A stretch of 64,000 nucleotides of DNA. Origin: Flavobacterium potami (GTDB taxonomy: Bacteria; Bacteroidota; Bacteroidia; Flavobacteriales; Flavobacteriaceae). Below, in pieces: positions 8,555 to 17,892 of this stretch (the first letter of the stretch is position 1; the number at the start of each line of letters is the position of its first letter). Under the pieces are notes generated by a model, which had not been told where the DNA came from, searched no databases, and saw only the letters and a list, made by a program, of their open reading frames with translations. The stretch is taken from positions 1,384,436 through 1,448,435 of the forward strand of contig NZ_JAINUY010000001.1 in the NCBI RefSeq assembly GCF_020026915.1. The letters are read 5' to 3'. The position numbers and the translations under genes are program-made.

Positions 8555-10789
8555 ATGAAAAGACTGCTAGTTTTAGCGCTGTTTCTAATCTTTTCCGGAT
8601 TAGAAACAAGCGCTCAAGTTTCTGATGCCCAAATCGAAAAAAAAATTGATGTCCTTCTGAAGAAAATGGCTTTAAAGGAGAAAATCGGACAAATGAACCA
8701 ATTGTCTGCCGATGCTATGGAAACCAATTTTAAAGTGATCCAGCAGGGAATGGCGGGATCGGTTTTGAGTATTACCAATCCCGAAATTGCCAATAAAGCC
8801 CAGAAAATTGCTATTGAACAAACCAGATTGGGAATTCCGTTAATTTTTGGACGTGACGTGATTCATGGTTTCAAAACCATATTTCCTATTCCGTTAGGAC
8901 AGGCGGCAAGTTTTGATCCTGATTTAGTAGAAAAAGCAGCTCGAGTTGCGGCGATAGAAGCATCTGAAACCGGAATTCGCTGGACTTTTGCTCCAATGAT
9001 CGATATTGCCAGAGATCCGCGCTGGGGAAGGATCGCAGAAAGTTGTGGCGAAGATCCATATCTAACTTCTGTCCTGGGTGTTGCTATGATTAAAGGATTT
9101 CAAGGAAAAGATTTATCTAATCCAACTTCGATTGCGGCCTGTGCCAAGCATTTTGCTGGATATGGCGCCGCAGAAGGCGGACGTGACTATAATACGACTA
9201 ATATTACCGAAAGACAATTTAGAAATACGTATTTAGTTCCGTTTGAAAATGCAGTAAAAAAAGCAGATTTGGCTACAATTATGACGGCTTTTAATGCTAA
9301 TGACGGAATTCCTTCTTCATGTAATGAATTTTTATTGAAGCAGGTTCTTCGAAAAGAATGGAATTTCAAAGGTTTTGTAGTTTCAGATTGGGCTTCGATT
9401 ACCGAGATGGTCGACCATGGTTTTTGTTCTGATAATAAAGAAGCTGCCCAAAAAGCTATCAATGCCGGAGTTGACATGGAAATGGTCAGCGGAACTTATG
9501 TGGCTTATATAGAATCTTTACTGCAGGAAAAGAAAATTACAATTGAAACAATCAACGAAGAGGTTCGCAATATTTTGAGAGTGAAATTCAAATTGGGACT
9601 TTTTGAAAATCCTTATGTAAAAGGCAATTTAAAAGAGGTTTTTTACAAGGAAGAACATCTAAAATTGGCAGAAAAAATAGCAGAACGATCTATCGTTTTA
9701 TTAAAAAACAAAGATGCTGTTTTACCTCTTCAACAACCTAAGACAATAGCTGTTTTTGGTCCATTGGCGGATGCGCCACACGAACAAATGGGAACCTGGG
9801 TTTTTGATGGAGAAAAAAATCATACCATGACTCCGATTAAAGCTTTACAAGAACAATATGGAAAAGACATCAACATTATCTATGAACCGATTGTAAAATA
9901 TTCTAGAGATAAAGATTCTACTGATTTTGCAAAAGCGCGAAAAATAGCCAAACAAGCAGATTTTGTTTTATTGTTTTTGGGAGAAGAATCGATTCTTTCC
10001 GGAGAGGCGCACAGTCTTTCCGATTTGAATTTGCAAGGCGTTCAGTCTGAACTTTTAGAAACGCTTGTAAAAAGTAAAACGCCGATAGTAACCATAATTT
10101 TAGCGGGAAGACCGTTAACAATTCAGAAAGATGTCGAGCAGTCAAACGCAGTTTTATACGCTTGGCATCCCGGAACAATGGGAGGTTCTGCTATCGCCAA
10201 TATTTTGTTTGGAAAAGCTAATCCTTCAGGAAAACTGCCGGTTACTTTTCCTAAAAATGTCGGACAGATTCCAATGTATTACAATCATTTGAATACGGGA
10301 CGTCCTGCAAATGGAAGCGAATTGAGTTTAAACAACATTCCGATTGAAGCTTCTCAGACTTCACTTGGCAATAAATCCTATTATTTAGACAGCGGAAATG
10401 ATCCGTTGTTTCCTTTCGGTTTCGGATTATCGTATACCACTTTTGAATATGGCAAAATAAAACTTTCTAAAACTGTTTTGAAGAAAGATGAGGTATTAGA
10501 GATTTCATTTACTTTAAAAAACACAGGAAAATACGGAGGTTCTGAAATCGTTCAATTGTATGTTAGAGATCTTGCCGCTTCGATTGCGCTTCCAGTAAAA
10601 GAACTTAAAAATTTTCAAAAGATTGATTTAAAACCTAAAGAAGAAAAACAGGTAAAATTTATACTCCCAATAGCAGATTTAGCTTTTTACGGAATCGATA
10701 TGAAGAAAAAAGTAGAGTCGGGAAAATTTGATTTATGGATAGGAACCAATAGTGCAGAAGGCGAAAAAGTATTATTTGAAGTACAATAA
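8555..10789 (+). CDS. GH3 beta-glycosidase (BglX-like)
   Basis: This 744-residue protein has an N-terminal signal peptide (residues 1-20, ending SAQ), so it is periplasmic. The GH3 N-terminal barrel is clear: LGIPLIFGRDVIHGFKTIFP, then RWTFAPMIDIARDPRWGR, then KHFAGYG, and GFVVSDWASI with the catalytic nucleophile Asp278. The C-terminal alpha/beta sandwich has VLLKNKDAVLPL and ESILSGEA, and a fibronectin-III-like domain closes the protein (from about residue 650). Length and order fit BglX-type beta-glucosidases. In this operon it may remove glucose from the ends of glucomannan oligomers or act on beta-mannosides. The next ATG is 4 bases after its stop. Confidence 0.93.
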   Translation: MKRLLVLALFLIFSGLETSAQVSDAQIEKKIDVLLKKMALKEKIGQMNQLSADAMETNFKVIQQGMAGSVLSITNPEIANKAQKIAIEQTRLGIPLIFGRDVIHGFKTIFPIPLGQAASFDPDLVEKAARVAAIEASETGIRWTFAPMIDIARDPRWGRIAESCGEDPYLTSVLGVAMIKGFQGKDLSNPTSIAACAKHFAGYGAAEGGRDYNTTNITERQFRNTYLVPFENAVKKADLATIMTAFNANDGIPSSCNEFLLKQVLRKEWNFKGFVVSDWASITEMVDHGFCSDNKEAAQKAINAGVDMEMVSGTYVAYIESLLQEKKITIETINEEVRNILRVKFKLGLFENPYVKGNLKEVFYKEEHLKLAEKIAERSIVLLKNKDAVLPLQQPKTIAVFGPLADAPHEQMGTWVFDGEKNHTMTPIKALQEQYGKDINIIYEPIVKYSRDKDSTDFAKARKIAKQADFVLLFLGEESILSGEAHSLSDLNLQGVQSELLETLVKSKTPIVTIILAGRPLTIQKDVEQSNAVLYAWHPGTMGGSAIANILFGKANPSGKLPVTFPKNVGQIPMYYNHLNTGRPANGSELSLNNIPIEASQTSLGNKSYYLDSGNDPLFPFGFGLSYTTFEYGKIKLSKTVLKKDEVLEISFTLKNTGKYGGSEIVQLYVRDLAASIALPVKELKNFQKIDLKPKEEKQVKFILPIADLAFYGIDMKKKVESGKFDLWIGTNSAEGEKVLFEVQ

Positions 10790-10793
10790 AAAT

Positions 10794-12065
10794 ATGAAAA
10801 AGAACATATACATTTTAGTTTTACTACTAATTCAGCTTGTGTCTAGCGCACAAAGTTTTATAAAAGTAGAAAATGGAAAACTAATAAAGGATGGAAAACC
10901 GTATCATTTTGTGGGAACTAATTTTTGGTACGGAATGAATTTGGCGGCTAAAGATCAAGAAAGATTGCTTCGAGAATTAGACCGATTAAATCATCTCGGA
11001 GTAAAAAATCTTAGAATCATGGCAAGCTCAGAAGGAAGCTTAGAGACGCCATGGTCCGTACAGCCAACCATGCAAAAAGAACCAGGGATTTATAATGATG
11101 AACTTTGGACAGCACTTGATTTTTTATTAACCGAAATGAGTAAAAGAGAAATGACAGCGGTTGTTTGTTTGAATAATTTCTGGCCTTGGTCTGGAGGTTT
11201 TGCACAGTATGTGTCGTGGGCAAATAAAGACGAAATAATTCCATATCCGCCTCCAGCTGAAAATGGAGATTGGAAGAAATATCAGCAGTATTCTGCCCGT
11301 TTTTACAGTAACAAAAGTGCTAAAAATTGGTTTGAAAATCATATCAAGAAAGTCATAAATCGTGTCAATTCAATTACTAAAATTCCGTACAAGAAAGATA
11401 CAACGATTATGGCGTGGCAATTGGCCAATGAACCAGAAGGAAGTAATAACATTCAAGATTATCAAAAATGGATTCATGAAACAGCCAAGTTTATTAAGAA
11501 GCTAGATTCGAATCATTTGGTTTCTATTGGTTCGGAAGGAAATACACCATCACCGACAAACGGAACTAATTTCGAGAAAGACCATCAAAGTCCATATGTT
11601 GACTATTGCACATTTCATCTGTGGGTGCAGAATTGGGGTTGGTATGATCCGTTAAAAGCAAAAGAAACCTATTCTGCAGCTTTAGAAAAAGCCAATAATT
11701 ATATTGAAGAACATGTCAAAGTTGCAAAGAAACTAAATAAACCAATTGTATTGGAAGAATTCGGAATCTCTAGGGATGGTAATAGTTACGATGTTGCTTC
11801 ATCCATTCAAATCAGAGATGACTATTACGCCTTCATTTTTAATAAAATTTACAGCTTAAGCCAAACGATACCACAAGTTTCTGGAGTGAATTTTTGGGCC
11901 TGGGGAGGCGAGGGAAGACCAAGCACTCCAATGAGTTTATGGAAAATCGGTGATGATTTGATTGGAGACCCCCCGCACGAATATCAGGGATGGTATTCTG
12001 TGTATGAGAATGATAAATCTACACAAGAGATTATAAGAAGTTATGCTTCAAAGTTGAATAAGTGA
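10794..12065 (+). CDS. GH5 subfamily 7 endo-beta-1,4-mannanase
   Basis: The start is taken at the ATG at 10794, because it gives a clean signal peptide (MKKNIYILVLLLIQLVSSAQ); an upstream in-frame start at 10752 would lie inside the GH3 gene. The mature enzyme shows classical GH5_7 mannanase blocks: HFVGTNFWYGMNLA (38-51), GVKNLRIMASSEG (69-81), NNFWPWSGGFAQYVSWA (127-143), MAWQLANEPEG with acid/base Glu213, and VLEEFG with nucleophile Glu322. It cuts internal bonds of mannan or glucomannan. With the GH26 enzyme it makes two endo-mannanases of different folds in one operon. It is the last gene of the operon; the next starts about 50 bases later. Confidence 0.94.
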   Translation: MKKNIYILVLLLIQLVSSAQSFIKVENGKLIKDGKPYHFVGTNFWYGMNLAAKDQERLLRELDRLNHLGVKNLRIMASSEGSLETPWSVQPTMQKEPGIYNDELWTALDFLLTEMSKREMTAVVCLNNFWPWSGGFAQYVSWANKDEIIPYPPPAENGDWKKYQQYSARFYSNKSAKNWFENHIKKVINRVNSITKIPYKKDTTIMAWQLANEPEGSNNIQDYQKWIHETAKFIKKLDSNHLVSIGSEGNTPSPTNGTNFEKDHQSPYVDYCTFHLWVQNWGWYDPLKAKETYSAALEKANNYIEEHVKVAKKLNKPIVLEEFGISRDGNSYDVASSIQIRDDYYAFIFNKIYSLSQTIPQVSGVNFWAWGGEGRPSTPMSLWKIGDDLIGDPPHEYQGWYSVYENDKSTQEIIRSYASKLNK

Positions 12066-12114
12066 ACTCGCTAACATTGATTATCAAATCTTTCAATTAT
12101 AAATTAAGGTGTTC

Positions 12115-12663
12115 ATGAAGAGGAAAAATAGTTCATTAAAAGATATAGCAGAGGAATTGAAAGTATCAGTTACCACTGTTTCTTTTGTTTTAAATGGAAA
12201 AGCATCAGAAAGACACATTTCAAAAGAAATGACGCAGAAAGTTTTAGACTATGCAAAATCAATCAATTATAAACCAAATCTAATTGCACAAAGCCTGCGT
12301 ACAGGGAAATCGAAGATTTTGGTTTTTATGGTAGATGACATTTCGGATGTTTCATTTTCTAAGCTCGCAAAATTTTTTGAAGATATCGCTTATGAAAATG
12401 GATATAAAGTTGTTTTTTGCAGTATTGGAAATGAAGAAACCAGATCTCTTGAATTAATTGATTTTTACCATCTCTTGCAAGTTGATGGATTTGTTATTAT
12501 GCCTTCACAAGCTATTAGATATAAAATTGCTTCATTAGTAGAGAGCGGAAAACCAATCGTTTTATTTAATAAAGATTTAGTCAGAAGAGCTTACGATAGC
12601 TCAGACTTAATTAAAATTGCTAACGGTTTAATGGAATCGCTTTTGCAGCTTTTTAGTAAGTAG
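12115..12663 (+). pseudogene. Truncated LacI-family transcriptional regulator
   Basis: The N-terminus is a clear LacI helix-turn-helix: SLKDIAEELKVSVTTVSFVLNG, then the hinge VLDYAKSINYKPNLIAQSLRTGKS. A partial periplasmic-binding-type domain follows (KILVFMVDDISDVSF to GKPIVLFNKDL). The protein stops at about 182 residues, whereas LacI regulators have about 340, so most of the effector-binding core and its second lobe are missing. The ATG at 12115 is preferred over the GTG at 12109. After the stop the same frame goes on for 19 codons (YAVKISPNLKGYPIIYSID) that look like a piece of an unrelated glycosidase-type domain, so a deletion may have joined two genes. It may still bind DNA, but sugar response is doubtful. 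Confidence 0.7.
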
Positions 12664-13123
12664 TATGCTGTAAAAATTAGTCCTAATCTTAAAGGCTATC
12701 CTATTATTTATTCAATAGATTGATTCTTAAATCTTTTATTGTGATAAACAATCTATAGAGGTCCCATCAAGCCGATTGGAACAGAATATTTTATCACTGG
12801 ATAATTTAGTTTCTTTATCCATTAATTTTTCTCTTTCTGGAGGTGAAATAAACCAACTTTTGGTATCTGTTGAAGGACAAGTAATATTTAAGGCATTAAT
12901 ATGTTTAATATACTCGAACCTAGACTTATTAGTAGCTGATTTTAATGGTTATTTCCTAGTTCAGATTTCGATGTGCCACGATTTTTCCATAAAAATAAAA
13001 CTACTGGTTTTTGTTTGTTAATTGTTTGATTTTTAATGACTTGTTTTGCTGTTTGTCGCTGTAATTCTTTTTATTGTAAAATTAATGATTCTTCTAGTTG
13101 AATTGATAGTTTTTTCCTGTTTT
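12664..13123. other. Gene-poor stretch with possible decayed coding fragments
   Basis: No intact gene was found here. Short open pieces on the plus strand look protein-like but are broken by stops: 12664-12720 continues the LacI frame; 12776-13021 contains SINFSLSGGEINQLL; near 12960-13020 another frame reads SDFDVPRFFHKNKTTGF. None could be assigned to a family. The picture fits gene decay at the end of the mannan locus rather than a regulatory region. Confidence 0.4.
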
Positions 13124-14014
13124 TTAGCTATACGCTATCTCGAAATAATAAAGTATTGATTTGTAATTATCCTGAGCAGTGAGACATGTGTCCATCAGAT
13201 ATTCTTTTACATTATTCCATTCATGAAGACCCCTGTAGTAAAAAAGTTTATGTTGTTCATCAATTATGAATGGTACTATATTGTTAGCTAGGCACTCCTT
13301 GAAGATGATTAAGCGTCCTACACGGCCGTTTCCATCCTGAAAAGGATGTATAATTTCGAATTTATAATGAAAATCGATGATATCTTCGATACTCTTATTT
13401 TTAATATCATGATAATCCAATAGCAGTTCTTTCATTTTTTCTGCAACCTCTTTAGGAGGACAGGTTTCATTGCCTCCAACTTCATTAGGCATTCTCTTAT
13501 ATTCCCCTACATTAAACCAGTCTTTTCCACTGTCAGATGTGCCAGATTTTAACAAAAAATGGAGTTCTTTGATGATGGACTCTGTAAGTTTATTATTTGC
13601 TTTCTCAATAATAAAATCTATACATCGAAAGTGATTGGAAGTTTCAATAATGTCATCTACGTTTACACTTTCCTTAGATGCTCCAATTGTGTTGGTTTCA
13701 AAAATATATCTTGTTTGATCATGAGTTAGCCTGCTTCCTTCAATTTTATTTGAATTGTAGGTCAAATCAATTTGCGTCCGGTGATAGATGCCACCTTTCA
13801 ACTTCATATTTTTTTGTTCTTTTAAAGCATTTAATAAAGCATTTACGGTTGCTTTTTTATTTCCTTTTTTAGGGATTACTGCGTCTTCAGGAATATTCCA
13901 TGTTTTACCGGTTAGGAACGCCCCTTTTAATTTTCCATTGGAACAATAATTACGAACGGTCCTTTCAGACAGATTCAGCTTTTGCGCAAATTCTACTACC
14001 GAGAGATATTTCAT
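13124..14014 (-). CDS. Fic-domain protein (probable AMPylase) with N-terminal HTH
   Basis: The 296-residue protein starts with a small DNA-binding domain (residues 1-50), in which LSERTVRNYCSNGKLKGAFL resembles a MerR/excisionase-type helix-turn-helix. The Fic core carries the full catalytic motif HPFQDGNGRVGR at 223-234, with His223. The stretch SNKIEG (88-93) matches the inhibitory-helix consensus (S/T)xxxE(G/N), so this would be a class II Fic protein with the inhibitory helix N-terminal to the core. Fic enzymes transfer AMP or similar groups to Ser, Thr or Tyr of target proteins. It stands alone; no antitoxin-like partner is adjacent. A 10-bp inverted repeat just upstream could be its own operator. 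Target unknown. Confidence 0.9.
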   Translation of the reverse strand: MKYLSVVEFAQKLNLSERTVRNYCSNGKLKGAFLTGKTWNIPEDAVIPKKGNKKATVNALLNALKEQKNMKLKGGIYHRTQIDLTYNSNKIEGSRLTHDQTRYIFETNTIGASKESVNVDDIIETSNHFRCIDFIIEKANNKLTESIIKELHFLLKSGTSDSGKDWFNVGEYKRMPNEVGGNETCPPKEVAEKMKELLLDYHDIKNKSIEDIIDFHYKFEIIHPFQDGNGRVGRLIIFKECLANNIVPFIIDEQHKLFYYRGLHEWNNVKEYLMDTCLTAQDNYKSILYYFEIAYS

Positions 14015-14031
14015 TTTTTTTATGAATCCGT

Positions 14032-14085
14032 TATCGGCAAATATAAGTCAAAAATTAATATAAAAACATCTTTTTTTTGCCGATA
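14032..14085. promoter_or_regulatory. Inverted repeat flanking the fic promoter region
   Basis: TATCGGCAAA at 14032-14041 and its exact reverse complement TTTGCCGATA at 14076-14085 are separated by 34 bases. They lie 18 to 71 bases upstream of the Fic start codon. The centre-to-centre distance of 44 bp is close to four helical turns, so two bound dimers or one looped complex could sit on the same DNA face. The Fic protein has its own HTH domain, so autoregulation is a reasonable guess. Confidence 0.5.
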
Positions 14086-14174
14086 GAGGAAACGTTTTTT
14101 AGCTGACTCTTGTTCAAAGTTAAATTATTCCCTTAACTTTTAATTGGAAATTTTCCGCAATTATTTGATATAGT

Positions 14175-15902
14175 TTACAATTCAAAACCTACTACCTTAA
14201 AAATGTCTTCGACAATTCTCAGAGAAGCCGATTCGCAAAAATCCAGGCCGGAATAATCTGGATTAAATCCTCCAATGTAAGGCACAGCCATGATATAAAT
14301 ATTTTCATTATAAGATCCATACTGGTCAATGATTTGAAAATTGTCATTAATTGCAATTCCAGAAACTTGTAGAGAATAGCTGCCATCCGCATTTTTTTCC
14401 ACTAGGGTGCTTCCGTTTTCAAAAATTGTTTCTGCCGCCTCATTTGATTTAAATTTTAAAGTTGCTGGACTTACTGCTTTTTGGGAAAGCAATGTTTTAA
14501 AAGGAAAATCGTCATAAGATAAATGTGGCTGTCCAACACAATCTACGAAAGTATCATAATGCTCAACTTTCTGATTTTGATTTTCATCCAGATAGTTATA
14601 AATGATTCCGCCGCCATGTTGGGGTTCAACAGTACTATCCTGATTTACGGCTGTAATATCCAAAACACCGGCATGATGCAGGGCTAGAAGTTCGCTGCAC
14701 GATTTTTGAGGCACAAAGGCAATTACAATAGATATCAAAGGCATAAGCACTTTTTGCAGGCGCTGCATATCTTCGGCAGAAAGGTATTTGGCGGGGTGGT
14801 TCATTGCAAAACTTAAAACCGCCAGCATTTCTTTCCAGTAAATGGATTCCTGTCTTTTAATAGATTTTTCTGCCTGAATATATTCTGCCTTTAAAAGTTG
14901 GAAAGGATCCAAACGCTCTCTGAGCTCCATCATTTCTTCCACAAATTCCTCTATAGAGAGGTCTTTGATGCGGCTGTAAAAATCAGGATCTTTTGTGCGG
15001 AAGATTTCTGTAAAATTTTTTTTAAAAACAAAATCAAGTGAAAGAAATCCATCATTTTCTTTACGATGCTCGTCTATCTCTTTTCTGGTAAGCAACGAAT
15101 CGTGAGATAAGTGGGAATCTTCCAAATGAAACCGAACGGCAGGAAGCATACCGCTTCTGGAATGTATAACCATTCTAAAATTTGGGCAATCTTCTTCTTT
15201 TTCAAAGCTTAGCTGTCCGTTATCTTCTTTAATAAATTTACCGTTATTGCGGGCTAGAGTTCTTATTGCATCAATTGCTGTAAGCGAAGATCCTCGTATA
15301 GCGATGGTATGATTTAATTTTAATGCCAACTTTGAAGGCGGATACGGAGAATCAAAATATCCTTTTACCCTTCCTTCATATTTTTTGGGCCAGTTATGTC
15401 CTGTACAAATTACGGCATGATCAAATTCTGCTTTTTCATTCTCTGTTACAACACATACTTTCTTTTCTTCTTTATTGTAAATGACATCGGTGACATTTGT
15501 GTTATAAAGAATAGTTGTCGTGATTCCTTTTATTGCAGCAATCTGCTGAAGAAGATCGAACTGAGAAGAAAGGTAATGGCCAAATAAAATTCGGGGCAAT
15601 ACTTTGTATTCATTGAAATTGCCCGAATTGATGTTAAATCTTTCCAATAATTCGGCAGGAGCATTTTTAATCCATTCTTCTATAGAGCTAACAATGTCTG
15701 GTATTTCATTGTCAGATACATTTGTAACATGCTCATCAGTGGCGCCTTCAACGCTGTATGGCATTCCGGCACCAAGCATGCTCTTTTTCTCATAGATGGT
15801 AACATCAAGGTCAGTATTGCCATATTCGACAAGCCTTTTGTAAAGGAAAAGGCCGCTTGGACCGCCTCCTAAAATTGCTATCTTTTTTTTATTTTGCTGC
15901 AT
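14175..15902 (-). CDS. FAD/NAD(P)-binding protein (YdhS-like oxidoreductase)
   Basis: This 575-residue protein begins with a dinucleotide-binding fold: IAILGGGPSGLFLYKRL with GGGPSG at 12-17, then an acidic end of the second strand (VTIYEKK). GMPYSVEGATDEHVTNVSDNEIPD follows the pattern of the FAD-NAD(P)-binding family PF13454. A second Rossmann-like segment includes HTIAIRGSSLTAIDAIRTLARN. It ends with a region typical of FAD closing helices (GGFNPDYSGLDFCESASLRI). No membrane segment or signal is seen, so it should be cytoplasmic. Substrate is unknown. The TetR gene 152 bases upstream on the same strand may control it. Confidence 0.82.
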   Translation of the reverse strand: MQQNKKKIAILGGGPSGLFLYKRLVEYGNTDLDVTIYEKKSMLGAGMPYSVEGATDEHVTNVSDNEIPDIVSSIEEWIKNAPAELLERFNINSGNFNEYKVLPRILFGHYLSSQFDLLQQIAAIKGITTTILYNTNVTDVIYNKEEKKVCVVTENEKAEFDHAVICTGHNWPKKYEGRVKGYFDSPYPPSKLALKLNHTIAIRGSSLTAIDAIRTLARNNGKFIKEDNGQLSFEKEEDCPNFRMVIHSRSGMLPAVRFHLEDSHLSHDSLLTRKEIDEHRKENDGFLSLDFVFKKNFTEIFRTKDPDFYSRIKDLSIEEFVEEMMELRERLDPFQLLKAEYIQAEKSIKRQESIYWKEMLAVLSFAMNHPAKYLSAEDMQRLQKVLMPLISIVIAFVPQKSCSELLALHHAGVLDITAVNQDSTVEPQHGGGIIYNYLDENQNQKVEHYDTFVDCVGQPHLSYDDFPFKTLLSQKAVSPATLKFKSNEAAETIFENGSTLVEKNADGSYSLQVSGIAINDNFQIIDQYGSYNENIYIMAVPYIGGFNPDYSGLDFCESASLRIVEDIFKVVGFEL

Positions 15903-16054
15903 GTCTAAATTTTAAAGGAAAAGTAATTCGAATTACTAAAGCATAACTTACAAAATTTTAAGATTTCTATCTATAATTTTACTGTAGCATCAGAAATAAT
16001 TTTAAGAAATTTGAGTGATGAGAACTTTTATCTTTAGTTCGAGATTAAAACAAA

Positions 16055-16606
16055 CTATAATTTATTTAGCCTGTTAACCAGATAACTGATCATTTTTGCA
16101 ACATCATCGGCAGGAATAGAGAAGTCTTTTTCAATCCAGTTTTTAATTACTGCGATGCTTCCTTTCTCGCCAAACTGATATGCCATTTCAATAAAGGGCT
16201 GTATTTCTGGACTAAGCTCTATTTGATTTTTTACGGGAAAATTATTTCTAACACTGGTCAGGATGCGGGCCAGAATGCCGCTTCCATCTGCTTTTGTAAA
16301 TACAATTTTGCTCATTTCCTTGTCGTTTTCCAGCAGTTTGCAGCTCAGAAGAATTACTTCATCCATATTGGCGCTTTTGCGGAGAACGGCCGACAGCCTT
16401 TCAAAAATATCTTCTTCAAGTTCCAGCAGTATATCCAGCGGAATTGTATAATGCCGATAAAATGAATTTCGGTTGACATCTGCCGTTTTGCATAGTTGAG
16501 TAATGGTAATTTCGCTCAGTTCGCGTTCCTGCAGCAAACTGAATAAAGCCTCACGCAAAACTTTTTTAGTGTACTGAACTCTTCTGTCTTTTCTTAAATC
16601 CATCAT
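16055..16606 (-). CDS. TetR/AcrR-family transcriptional regulator
   Basis: The 183-residue product has the TetR N-terminal DNA-binding domain: VLREALFSLLQERELSEITITQLCKTADVNRNSFYRHYTIPLDILLELEE, with the recognition helix around VNRNSFYRHY (residues 44-53). The C-terminal ligand domain is variable and not assignable. Two Met codons stand together at the start; either is possible. It is divergent from the dehydrogenase gene at 16818 and lies upstream of the FAD-protein gene on its own strand, so both are candidate targets. The intergenic stretch 16607-16817 was checked, but no clear palindrome was found. Confidence 0.85.
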   Translation of the reverse strand: MMDLRKDRRVQYTKKVLREALFSLLQERELSEITITQLCKTADVNRNSFYRHYTIPLDILLELEEDIFERLSAVLRKSANMDEVILLSCKLLENDKEMSKIVFTKADGSGILARILTSVRNNFPVKNQIELSPEIQPFIEMAYQFGEKGSIAVIKNWIEKDFSIPADDVAKMISYLVNRLNKL

Positions 16607-16817
16607 AAATTAAATTTTTTACGCTACAAAATGGCTAGTATTTGTCCGCTAACATACAGAATTCCGCACTTTTGAAGCATCAGTTCATTTACTCTTTTAT
16701 AGCTTTACAAAACAACACGGAAAGATACAAAAAGTTAAATAAGAAACATATTGTATCGTAAAATCAGCTTTTCTATCAAAAAGGTTGTGCGATAAAGTAT
16801 CAATAAATAGTAAAATT

Positions 16818-17873
16818 ATGAAAAATGAAATAGTAAAAAAGAGAATATTGCTGACCGGCGCATCAGGAACTGTCGGTTTTGAAGCCTTGCAGCATTTGGT
16901 AGAGAATCCCGATTATGAAATAACGGTTTTTGATGTTAAAACCAGAAAATCCATTAAAAAATTGGCACCGTTTCAATCTCGTGTCGAAATTGTTTACGGG
17001 GATATTGGCAATCAAGAAGAAGTACAGAAAGTTACCCAAAACAAAGATGCAGTTATTCACTTGGCTGCCATTATTCCGCCTCTTGCCGATATAAATCCGG
17101 AACTTGCTTATCGCGTTAATGTTCAGGGAACCGAAAATCTTATCCGCGGATTAGAAATAGGTTCACCCGACTGCCATTTGATATTTAGTTCAAGTGTTTC
17201 AGTATATGGAGATCGAATTAATAACCCTGAAATCAAAGTGACTGATGCGTTGAAACCTAGTCCAGGAGATCAATACGGAGAAACAAAAGTGCTTTGTGAA
17301 ACGCTGATTCAAAATTCAAACTTGTCTTGGACCATCTTCCGTCTGGCAGCTATTATGGGAAATCATAAAATGTCCAAACTCATGTTTCATATGCCGCTGA
17401 AGACGCCTATTGAAATCTGTACGCCAAAAGATGCGGGCAGAGCTTTTGCCAATGCGGCAGGGTATTTGAAAAAACTTGAAAATCAGATTTTCAATTTGGG
17501 AGGAGGAGAAAACTGCGTCATTGTGTACGAGTCTTTTTTGGATAAAATGTTTGATAGATTTGGTTTAGGCAAAGCCAATTTTCCTAGAAGGGCTTTTGCT
17601 GAGAAAAACTTTCACTGCGGAATATTAAAAGATGGTGACGTTTTAGACACCATCATTCATTTTCGAGAACAAAATTTAGAGGATTATTTCGAAATGGTAA
17701 GCCAGCAGATCCATCCTCTTCAGCGAAAAATAACGTTTCTTTTCCGAAGTATCATTAAAAAATGGCTACTTTCAAAATCTGAACCCTACCGAGCACACAT
17801 AAAGGGAAATGCTAGAGAACTGAACCAGTTTTTTAACCAGTCAGAATACGAAGCACGCGAGATTTTAGTATAA
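16818..17873 (+). CDS. NAD-dependent epimerase/dehydratase (extended SDR family)
   Basis: The ATG at 16818 is preferred because the nucleotide-binding motif TGASGTVG then lies at residues 13-20; a start at 16785 would add 11 residues without family character. The product has 351 residues. The extended-SDR features are HLAAIIPP (81-88), SSSVSVYG with the catalytic Ser, and YGETK giving Tyr153 and Lys157. This supports a working oxidoreductase or epimerase on a nucleotide sugar or small carbonyl compound, but the substrate is not visible. The C-terminal 80 residues are longer and more basic than usual. The DUF2141 gene follows after 19 bases, probably in the same transcript, divergent from the TetR gene. 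Confidence 0.85.
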   Translation: MKNEIVKKRILLTGASGTVGFEALQHLVENPDYEITVFDVKTRKSIKKLAPFQSRVEIVYGDIGNQEEVQKVTQNKDAVIHLAAIIPPLADINPELAYRVNVQGTENLIRGLEIGSPDCHLIFSSSVSVYGDRINNPEIKVTDALKPSPGDQYGETKVLCETLIQNSNLSWTIFRLAAIMGNHKMSKLMFHMPLKTPIEICTPKDAGRAFANAAGYLKKLENQIFNLGGGENCVIVYESFLDKMFDRFGLGKANFPRRAFAEKNFHCGILKDGDVLDTIIHFREQNLEDYFEMVSQQIHPLQRKITFLFRSIIKKWLLSKSEPYRAHIKGNARELNQFFNQSEYEAREILV

Positions 17874-17892
17874 ACTTAAAGGAAAGAAAATT

